A stretch of 64,000 bases of DNA from Sipunculus nudus (lineage: Eukaryota; Annelida; Sipuncula; Golfingiida; Sipunculidae): contig JAPPUL010000076.1 in the NCBI GenBank assembly GCA_026874595.1, forward strand, positions 870,001 through 934,000. The letters run 5' to 3'. Position numbers and translations under genes: made by a program. The notes under the pieces are model-generated. The model saw nothing but the letters and a program-made list of their open reading frames with translations. It did not search any database and was not told the origin of the DNA. Shown one piece after another: positions 57,476 through 64,000 of the stretch (position 1 is its first letter; every line of letters begins with the position of its first letter).

Positions 57476-58033
57476 ATGGAACTGATTGATGTAAGTGCAT
57501 ATGGACCAATATTTGATTCACTTGAAGTATATGATGTTTTACAATTAGTAGAACCATATAAAGATGAGTATATATGGTCAATTCAAGAATTAGATGCTTA
57601 CGATATTAATATACACCTTATAACAAATAAAAATCTTTTAGAGAAGTTAGACGTGCTTGAAGATATTTGTTCTAAATCAGATACAGGTTATATTACAGAC
57701 TTTAAAACAATAGTTGAACTATCATTAGCATTTAAACATATTGTTGATATTGCTATAATTGGTTGTAAAGAAGAATCCTCTATTTATAAAGCTGGGCAGA
57801 AAGGTGACTGGGCAAAATATGGTGATGTTTATATTGGTTACTTTGATGGTGCATGGTGGGAATTATATTCAAATAATCCGGAGATTATGACTAAGTTTAG
57901 GGGTCTTTTAGAAGAAAATAATAGGCTGGAGAGGGAGATAGCTAAGAAGAAGTTAAAAAGGAATCTTTCTATAATAAGCGTAATAATAGTTGGTTTATTT
58001 ATATTAATCTGGCATCTATTTTTAACTAGCTAG
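57476..58033 (+). CDS. Predicted immunity protein with C-terminal membrane anchor
   Basis: The 185-residue protein follows module 5 by 16 bases with AGGAGG upstream. Residues 1-155 are soluble and acidic. A Lys-rich turn is followed by a single hydrophobic helix at about 164-183 (SIISVIIVGLFILIWHLFL), predicting a tail-anchored protein. An anchor is unusual for immunity to a cytosolic nuclease, so the toxin may act at, or enter through, the membrane. Family not recognised. Confidence 0.6.
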   Translation: MELIDVSAYGPIFDSLEVYDVLQLVEPYKDEYIWSIQELDAYDINIHLITNKNLLEKLDVLEDICSKSDTGYITDFKTIVELSLAFKHIVDIAIIGCKEESSIYKAGQKGDWAKYGDVYIGYFDGAWWELYSNNPEIMTKFRGLLEENNRLEREIAKKKLKRNLSIISVIIVGLFILIWHLFLTS

Positions 58034-58732
58034 CTTTTATTTGCTGAATACTTACCTACGGGAGATAAAGAACGTGATTCTAATCTACCTGGGCTGGGAG
58101 GGGTATATAATAGTCTTAACCTAAATCCATATGCATATGCACATCAAAATCCAGTAAAGTATACGGATCCAAGTGGAGGGGTTCCTCTATTAGCTATTTG
58201 GGGTGGTAAAGCAGTATTAGAAGGATTTGGCGATGTGGCACTTGATAAGGGCATTGCGCATTTATCAGGTGAGGAGTATGGCTTTAAAGATGCGGTCAAG
58301 TCTTTTGCTGGAGGCTTTGTCGCTGGGCTTATAGGCGCAGGTGCTGTTAATAAGATTAAGAAGGGAGTTAAGCTAGTAGGCAAGCTACTTAAGACAAGTA
58401 GGAGCTTGAGGGCTGTTAAACCAGGTGACGCAACCTCTTTATATAAAAATAAGTTTGCAACAAAGCGTCCAAAAACTAAAGGTGGAAGAGCAAAACAGTA
58501 TGAAAAAGAAGGAGCTTTTAAACAAGCAAATAAGGAGTTTGATAAACTAACTAAAGGCTTAAAAGTTATTAGAGAAGTTAAGCCAGAAGGTGTAATTAGA
58601 AGGACGACACTAAAAAGTGGAGAGAAGATAAATGTTAGAAATTATAGCTCAGGTAAAGATGGAGGACCTACACTTGAAATAATCCGTGGAAGTGGGAAAA
58701 CTAAAGAAGTTACCAAAATCCGTTATAGGTAG
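58034..58732 (+). pseudogene. Orphan RHS core/C-terminal toxin module 6 (KIRYR type)
   Basis: The frame opens after TAG (58031-58033). Its upstream core differs from the parental gene (EYLPTGDKERDSNLPGLGG), then it joins the common VYNSLNLNPYAYAH block. The linker and SLRAVKPGDATSLYKNKFAT segment match the parental C-terminus, but the last 60 residues diverge before the shared KIRYR end. It is thus a variant of the toxin carried by the giant RHS gene. The first ATG (58235) is within the linker. Confidence 0.72.
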
Positions 58733-58740
58733 GAGTAAGT

Positions 58741-59574
58741 ATGAAAGTAATTACTGACGTAGAGAAAATAAAGAGCTTTGAAAATAAGTTATCAGAGATT
58801 ATTACAACTGATTGGTATGATTTTGATACTAGTTATCTAGAAAGAATGAATTGGCTTGGTGTTCCTATTGGAGAGGACGCATTTTATTGGGAAGATAATT
58901 CTTTTGATGAAGAGATACAAGATGAAGAGATACAATCTGCTTATTCAGACGAACAATACGATCAGAAAGATATAACGAAATCTTTTCTTTCACTTATTAG
59001 TGCAGGTGTTGTTAATAAACTAAAGAAAGTAGCAACGGCGTTAAAATTTACAAAACTAAGAAGCTTAAGAGCTGTTAAACCTGGTGAGCCTGAGTCTTTA
59101 TATCAAAATAAGTTTGCTAAGCTAGTAAAAGAAGTAATACAAGGTGATTGTTCAGGAATAAAAGTTCCTATATTTCTAAAAGTCTTAAAAGAAGAAGGTT
59201 ACAGCAATTATTATGTTTTAATAGAGAGCTTTCCTCCTGATAATTGCTTTGAACTAGAAATAAAAGAAGAAGATATATCTAATCTTGATTATGAATTTAG
59301 GCCTTCGTGCTATGCTATCTTTCCTAAAGATATATCATTCATAATATTACAGGCGGATGATTACTCTATTATTGCAGGAAATAAAGACTTTATAGAAAAA
59401 GTATTTGACTGTACTATAGAAAGGGCAATGAAGTCATTTAGAGATGAGATGACTATTGGTTGGGCAAAAGCAGAAGATGGGACACAGAACAGCATGGAAA
59501 TATTGTACTTAGAACTTTACGAAAAGTACAAATCCCACAATGAAAAGGTATTAAGGAAGTTAGGAGAGGGTTAA
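58741..59574 (+). CDS. Chimeric immunity protein with an embedded pre-toxin linker segment
   Basis: The 277-residue protein shares both ends with the 195-residue immunity protein at 51968 (MKVITDVEKIK; NEKVLRKLGEG). Between them, residues about 84-127 (58990-59121) match the RHS pre-toxin linker: SAGVVNKLKK, then SLRAVKPG and SLYQNKFA. The insert keeps the frame. The DNA of the insert is diverged from the linker copies, so the join is not brand-new. Whether the protein still works as immunity is unknown. Confidence 0.72.
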   Translation: MKVITDVEKIKSFENKLSEIITTDWYDFDTSYLERMNWLGVPIGEDAFYWEDNSFDEEIQDEEIQSAYSDEQYDQKDITKSFLSLISAGVVNKLKKVATALKFTKLRSLRAVKPGEPESLYQNKFAKLVKEVIQGDCSGIKVPIFLKVLKEEGYSNYYVLIESFPPDNCFELEIKEEDISNLDYEFRPSCYAIFPKDISFIILQADDYSIIAGNKDFIEKVFDCTIERAMKSFRDEMTIGWAKAEDGTQNSMEILYLELYEKYKSHNEKVLRKLGEG

Positions 59575-59596
59575 AGGCTTTAGTATTAGGAATTAA

Positions 59597-60295
59597 CAAA
59601 GCCCAGACCCGATATTTGAAGATTACTTACCTACGGGAGATAAAGAACGTGATTCTAATCTACCTGGCATGGGAGGGATATATAATAGTCTTAATTTAAA
59701 CCCATATGCGTATGCACATCACAATCCTGTAAAGTATGTAGATCCTGATGGAGAATGGCCTAGAATTGTTAGATGGCTTGGGAATTCTCCTCTTGGACGT
59801 TGGCTTGCTAATACTCCAGTTGGCAAAAAGACTATTAAAGGATTTAAAAAATTTAATAAAGGAGTTGATAAAGCTTTACAATATACATGGGAGGGAGCTA
59901 AAGCTTTATGGCGCTGGGCAGGGGATAAACTTAGTGGTAGTGGTTCTCAAATAAGTGGCAAAGGCTTTAAAAGCTTTTCAGCATTAAAAAAGCATTTAGG
60001 ACCAGCAGGAAAAGGGAGGCAGTGGCACCATATTGTAGAACAGAGGCTAAGCAAAAAGTTTGGTGATGCTAATATTCATAATACTAAGAATATTATTAAC
60101 CTAGACAAAAAAACCCATAAAGCTATCTCAGACTATTATAGTTCTAAAGTTCCAGAACTTACAAAAGGAAAAACAGTAAGAAAATGGCTAGAGGGTAAAT
60201 CTTTTGAAGAGCAACATAAATTTGGTATGGAAACAGTCGAAAGGGCTTTAAAAGGTAAATTACCAAATCAAATAAAGAAAGAGTTAAATAAGTAA
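59597..60295 (+). pseudogene. Orphan RHS core/HNH-like nuclease module 7
   Basis: The frame opens after TAA (59594-59596). The core starts like the parental gene (SPDPIFEDY) but switches to LPTGDKERDSNLPGMGG and ends YVDPDG instead of YTDPSG. The toxin domain has GKGRQWHHIVEQR, IHNTKNIINLDKKTHKAISD and YYSSK, the His-His ... Asn ... His pattern of HNH/EndoVII-type toxins. The first ATG is at 59669, inside the core. Confidence 0.75.
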
Positions 60296-60310
60296 AAAGG
60301 TTAATTAAAT

Positions 60311-60673
60311 ATGGATAAAAAAATTTCTAAATTACTAGAAGATTATATATGTTTTGCTAAGGGTCATGGTGAAAACACTGATAGAGGTAATCCTAGAAAA
60401 GCTAATAAATATTATGATAAAATTATAAAAGCTTTTCATAGATTTAAAGAAGCAGGAGAGGATGGACATAAGGCTTTATACTCTTTATTAGATCATGATA
60501 ATATCTATGTACGAGGTTGGGTAGCTTTACACTTTCTTAGAACAGATACAGCAAAAGCAGAAAAAATCTTAGAAGATATAGTTGATGAATCAGGTTTTGT
60601 AGGGCTTGATGCAGAGTATACATTAAAAGAGTGGCGAGAGGGTAATTTAAATGATGAGAACTATATGTTTTAG
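60311..60673 (+). CDS. DUF2019 family predicted immunity protein, copy 1
   Basis: The 120-residue helical protein fits DUF2019, a short HEAT-like fold: RKANKYYDKIIKAFHRFKEA, LLDHDNIYVRGWVALHFL and ALEAEYTL-type helices near the end (LDAEYTLKEWREG). It begins 15 bases after the HNH-type toxin module. DUF2019 genes often accompany HNH-type RHS toxins, which supports immunity. Confidence 0.72.
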   Translation: MDKKISKLLEDYICFAKGHGENTDRGNPRKANKYYDKIIKAFHRFKEAGEDGHKALYSLLDHDNIYVRGWVALHFLRTDTAKAEKILEDIVDESGFVGLDAEYTLKEWREGNLNDENYMF

Positions 60674-60761
60674 AGTGGGGTTTAGTTTCTTTGTTGTAGT
60701 TGTTGTAGTTAATTAGTGTATATTATCATGAATCTGCAGTTAAAGCAAAGATGGAAATAAT

Positions 60762-61121
60762 ATGAGTAAAACGGTAGCTGAGTTATTAGAAGATTATGTA
60801 CTCTTTGCTAAGACTCGTATTGAGATTCTTGCTAGTGGTAATGTTAGGAAAGCAAATAGATACCATGACAAAATTATAAAAACTCTTCATAAGCTTAAAA
60901 AGGCAGGCGAAGAAGGCCATAAGGCTGTATATACCTTATTAAAACATGATAATATTCATATACGAAAATTAGCGGCAGCTCACCTTCTTAGAATATATAC
61001 AAAGGAGGCAGAAAAAGTTTTAGAAGATATGGTTAATGACTCTAGTTTTGTAGGGCTTGAGGCAGAGTATACATTAAAAGAGTGGCGAGAGGGTAATTTA
61101 GACGATAAGTATGGGTTTTAA
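60762..61121 (+). CDS. DUF2019 family predicted immunity protein, copy 2
   Basis: This 119-residue protein is a paralogue of the preceding gene, with RKANRYHDKIIKTLHKLKKA and LKHDNIHIRKLAAAHLL. The two end in nearly the same residues (AEYTLKEWREGNL) but diverge in the first half. It lies 88 bases downstream in a spacer with a GTTGTAGTT repeat. Confidence 0.7.
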   Translation: MSKTVAELLEDYVLFAKTRIEILASGNVRKANRYHDKIIKTLHKLKKAGEEGHKAVYTLLKHDNIHIRKLAAAHLLRIYTKEAEKVLEDMVNDSSFVGLEAEYTLKEWREGNLDDKYGF

Positions 61122-61134
61122 TAGTATTTTTTAA

Positions 61135-61908
61135 ATAGATAGTAAGGATTACTTACCGACTTTTCCTACTAGAAATGAGGAGGTACAAAAACTAACAACT
61201 AACCCAATGGCATATTGGACTAAGGAGTTACCTGGTATAGGTGGGGTATATAATAGTCTTAACCTAAATCCATATGCGTATGCACATCACAATCCGCTTA
61301 GATACACGGATCCAAGCGGAGCGATGCCTCATCCTGATGACTTTAATGGTAACCGAAATAGAGGTTTCAGCCCAGATGCTTACAGTCCAGAAGACTGGTC
61401 AGGGCGTAGACAAACAGGGCTTACAGACTTTTGGGAACGGCCTCCTACTCTCTTAGATTATACTATCGTAGATTATGATGCTATTCGTCCTATGGAAAGT
61501 ACTGCGGATTTTGGAGGATTAGGTAAAGCTAGCAAGCTAGGAAAAATGCTTAACTATTTATCTAAGACAAAGTTTGGAAAATGGTTAAGTAAAATATGGC
61601 GAGGAGGGGATAAGACTGATAAACTCCGAGGGTTTGACACTAAGAAGGGACAACTTGGTAAAATATGGAGGAATAGGAAGTTATTTCAGAATTGGCTTAA
61701 AGGTACACAAAGTCTGAAGCGACTAAACAATCCGCTTTCACATGCACAGGCAAGACAAATATTGAAAAATGCTAAGAAGCTTGGAATGAAAATTGATGTT
61801 AACTCAGCAGGGTTGCGTGGACTAGAGAAAACTGGACAATGGGCTGGAAAACATCATTTTAAAGTAGGGAATGTTCATATACCTGTACGTCCAGGATTCA
61901 AGCCATAG
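61135..61908 (+). pseudogene. Orphan RHS core/C-terminal toxin module 8
   Basis: The frame opens after TAA (61132-61134). The front is a third core variant (DYLPTFPTRNEEVQKL ... LPGIGG), then the shared VYNSLNLNPYAYAHHNPLRY block, ending DPSGAMPHPDDF as in module 2. The variable end contains LSHAQARQILKNAKKLG, then QWAGKHHFKVGNVHIPVRPG. It resembles RHS-type RNase or DNase tails but I cannot name it. The first in-frame ATG (61207) is inside the variant core. Confidence 0.7.
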
Positions 61909-61922
61909 AAAAGGTTAAAGCT

Positions 61923-62543
61923 ATGAAACACAAAGATAAAAGTTCCTTGTTAAAAGGGTTTATGCTTTTGCCATTAAATGAAAAGTTAATTTATAGAGGC
62001 GTAGATCGTAATCCTTTTGAACCTTTGCTCTTAGATAGCGAATTTGATTTATCGTCTAAGTTAACAGATATTAATCCTAACATATGGGAATTCTATCCTC
62101 TTGACTCATGGAGACGAAAAGCTTATAAACTGTATGAAGAAAACTTGGTACAAGAAAATTTCGATGGTTTGTTTTTATTATATAATTATAAAACTGCTTA
62201 TGAAATTAGCCAAATTATTAAGCCATACCTTGGATATTATGAAATTATTGCTTGTGAAATCAGCGAAATAGATTGTATCTCGTATATTAGTAAAGTAGAA
62301 AAAGCTAAACAAAGTTTTCTAGGTTATGACATAGCTTATCCAGGTGGAAACTTGTATTCAGCGATTCTAAATGGACTTTTTATTAATCCTAGTTCTGAAT
62401 TACTTAGTGAATTTCATGGAAAGCTAAATAGTTATGGACTTTTCTATGATTCAAAAATACTTTCAAGATACTTAACTCGTTTTAAATCGGTAGTTAGTTC
62501 AGAAAAAGACTCAGAGTTTGTAATATTTAGATTAAACTTGTAA
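61923..62543 (+). CDS. Predicted immunity protein of module 8
   Basis: This 206-residue soluble protein follows module 8 by 14 bases. It has no signal peptide and no recognised family. Notable segments are LIYRGVDRNPFEPLLL and the strand-rich FDGLFLLYNYKTAYEIS. Immunity is inferred from position only. Confidence 0.58.
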   Translation: MKHKDKSSLLKGFMLLPLNEKLIYRGVDRNPFEPLLLDSEFDLSSKLTDINPNIWEFYPLDSWRRKAYKLYEENLVQENFDGLFLLYNYKTAYEISQIIKPYLGYYEIIACEISEIDCISYISKVEKAKQSFLGYDIAYPGGNLYSAILNGLFINPSSELLSEFHGKLNSYGLFYDSKILSRYLTRFKSVVSSEKDSEFVIFRLNL

Positions 62544-62556
62544 CTTTGTTGAATAG

Positions 62557-62988
62557 TTTAATGTCTTCAAACAGGGCTTACAGACTTTTGGGAAAGGAGC
62601 TGTTGAGGAACTCGTTAATATAAATCCTCTAAAACAGCTTAATAAGGCCAAAAAGCTAAAGAAGGCCATTGATACATTTAAAAAGCTTGATAAGGGCACT
62701 GAACCAAAAGGAGGCACTTATAAATTACTTGATAAGACTGGCAAAGTTAGGCGAACAGGACGAACTAATAATCTTAAGAGACGTAGAGGAGAGCATAGAA
62801 AGCTTATGGAAAAAGAGGAGCTTAAGTTTGAAATTGATAGAAAAACAGATATCAAGGATGCTCAAAGGGGAAGAGAGCAAATAATATATGACAAGAATCC
62901 AGGGGCAGACTTAAATAAAAAAAGACCTATTGACCCTAAAAACCCAAAGCGTGATCATTATATGAGAGAAGGTAAAAAACTAAACTAA
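62557..62988 (+). pseudogene. Truncated GIY-YIG-URI-like toxin module 9, out-of-frame join
   Basis: The 5' part (about 62566-62592) copies module 8 DNA from about 61410, but in a different reading frame. At about 62592 it joins module 4 linker DNA (KGAVEELVNINPL). The toxin domain then resembles that of module 4, with changes in the middle (KRRRGEH, KFEIDRKTD). RHS core is absent and there is no start until 62806. Two Imm26 genes follow, so this is a partial duplicate of module 4. Confidence 0.72.
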
Positions 62989-63005
62989 AAAGGAGATAGT
63001 AGATT

Positions 63006-63545
63006 ATGGGAAGAAGAAAGAAAGCTCATTACAAAGAAGGAGATTGGTTTGCAGTTACATTACGTAAACCAGGGGTAGAAGAGTGGTCTTATGGAGAAGA
63101 TGGTTATGCAGTTGGTTTAATTACTCGTATGTCTAAGGATAATGAAGTTTTTGGCTATTTCTTTGGTCCTAAGAGGGCTAAGGTACCAAGTCTTGAAGAG
63201 GTTTTAAATTATAAGTTAGAGGATGCTATTTATCTTGCTATGTTTGGAGAAGCTGCTTTAGATGCAAAGAAGTGGCCCATTATTGGTAGTAGTCCGGCTT
63301 GGGATAGGACAAAGTGGCCCTTTCCTATATTTGGACATATTGACACTGTAGATAATAAAGGCTATAAAAGGATTTATGATGAGGATGAGCTTGGGATATT
63401 TGAGGATGAGATACCTTGTAGTGTAGAAGAGGCAAAGAGTTTACCAGAAGATGGATTAGATAATGCAGCAGCAGTTGAAGGAGTATTAACAATGATTCTG
63501 CATGGCATGCCTCTGCCAGGGGGGCGGGGTCATCCACTAACTTAA
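63006..63545 (+). CDS. Imm26 family immunity protein, copy 3
   Basis: The 179-residue protein keeps the Imm26 pattern (EGDWFAVTL, FGYFFGPKR, DRTKWPFPIF). It differs from copies 1 and 2 in blocks: KPGVEEW near the start, FGEAALDAKKWPIIGSSPAW in the middle and DNAAAVEGV near the end. It has the same AAAAAGGAGATAGTAGATT leader as copy 1. Confidence 0.76.
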   Translation: MGRRKKAHYKEGDWFAVTLRKPGVEEWSYGEDGYAVGLITRMSKDNEVFGYFFGPKRAKVPSLEEVLNYKLEDAIYLAMFGEAALDAKKWPIIGSSPAWDRTKWPFPIFGHIDTVDNKGYKRIYDEDELGIFEDEIPCSVEEAKSLPEDGLDNAAAVEGVLTMILHGMPLPGGRGHPLT

Positions 63546-63561
63546 GCTAAGGAGATAAATT

Positions 63562-64000
63562 ATGGGAAGAAGAAAGAAACCACATTATAAAGAAGGAGAC
63601 TACTTTGCCGTTACATTATGTAATCCAGATTCATTAGATGATGAATCTTATGGAGAAGATGGTTATGCAGTTGGTTTAATTACTCGTATGTCTAAGAGGA
63701 ATTCTGTTTTTGGTTATTTCTTTGGCCCTAAAAGGGATAAGGTACCAAGTCTTGAAGAGGTTTTGAGTTATAAGTTAGAGGATGCTATTTATCTTGCTAT
63801 ATTTGGATATTTTGACCTTTATGAAAGAAAGTGGCCCGTTATTGGTAGTAGTCCGGCTTGGGATAGGACAAAGTGGCCATTCCCTATATTTGGGTATGTT
63901 GACACTGTAGAGAATAAAGGCTATAAAAGGATTTGTGATGAGGATGAGCTTGGGATATTTGAAGATGAAATACCTTGTAGTGTTGAAGAGGCAAAGAGTT
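63562..64000 (+). CDS. Imm26 family immunity protein, copy 4 (cut by window edge)
   Basis: The frame is open for 146 codons to the window end. It is a mosaic: the first two thirds match copy 1 (KRNSVFGYF, FGYFDLYERKWPVIG), then SSPAWDRTKWPFP and ELGIFEDEIP match copy 3. This pattern points to gene conversion between the copies. The array evidently continues past the right edge. Confidence 0.74.
   Translation, partial: MGRRKKPHYKEGDYFAVTLCNPDSLDDESYGEDGYAVGLITRMSKRNSVFGYFFGPKRDKVPSLEEVLSYKLEDAIYLAIFGYFDLYERKWPVIGSSPAWDRTKWPFPIFGYVDTVENKGYKRICDEDELGIFEDEIPCSVEEAKS

Noticed and set aside
51968-62543. Insertion sequence or transposase behind the module duplications
   Set aside because: No transposase motifs or terminal inverted repeats were found; the duplications share RHS core or toxin sequence instead.
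51303-64000. Integron or CRISPR-like array
   Set aside because: Repeated units are coding RHS-core segments of unequal spacing, with no attC-like sites, integrase gene or short regular spacers.

Overview
The window is AT-rich bacterial DNA with almost every gene on the + strand. The first 17-18 kb carry a spirochaete-type fla/mot operon in the order flgE(end)-flbD-motA-motB-fliL-fliM-fliY-fliO-fliP-fliQ-fliR-flhB-flhA-flhF-flhG-(membrane protein)-fliA-fapA-(DUF6115-like). The order, the FlbD and FliY forms, and a CheW protein fused to a degenerate CheR domain point to the phylum Spirochaetota, in a low-GC lineage I cannot place more exactly. Isoleucine is mostly ATA in this half. The few - strand genes encode Asn/Ile/Ser-rich proteins, whereas + strand proteins are Gly/Val/Glu-rich, so a strong strand skew is likely, with + as the leading strand.

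From 18.2 to 36.4 kb lie housekeeping genes: a threonylcarbamoyl-AMP synthase, a HemW-like radical SAM protein (-), 4-alpha-glucanotransferase, Mfd, two extracytoplasmic proteins (one SurA-like), PlsY, a chemotaxis operon (cheA, cheW-cheR-like, cheY), a ROK sugar kinase, an exported MsrB, and mannose-1-phosphate guanylyltransferase (-). A 117-bp tandem repeat precedes plsY and looks like decayed copies of the plsY start region.

From 36.7 to 41.8 kb is a run of envelope genes: two lipoproteins sharing a PEGA-like domain, an outer-membrane beta-barrel, a YVTN beta-propeller lipoprotein and two more lipoproteins. Several carry short in-frame tandem repeats. They lead into one very large gene (41826-51959, 3377 codons) for a secreted SpvB/TcdB/RHS-repeat protein with a C-terminal polymorphic toxin domain.

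From 51.3 kb to the end is the most interesting part: an array of eight further toxin/immunity modules behind the RHS gene. Six toxin segments begin with a copy of the RHS-core 3' end (Asn-Pro-Tyr-Ala-Tyr-Ala-His ... Asp-Pro-Ser-Gly), lie directly after an in-frame stop and have no start codon at the front; each is followed by one or more intact small genes that are probably immunity genes. The array includes a GIY-YIG/URI-like nuclease domain with Imm26 neighbours, an HNH-type nuclease with DUF2019 neighbours, several unnamed C-terminal domains, a module worn down to three immunity genes separated by toxin stubs, and an immunity gene carrying an in-frame piece of a pre-toxin linker. This looks like a store of silent, recombinable C-termini plus a bank of active immunity genes. 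The array runs off the right edge. I saw no tRNA, rRNA, CRISPR array or transposase.
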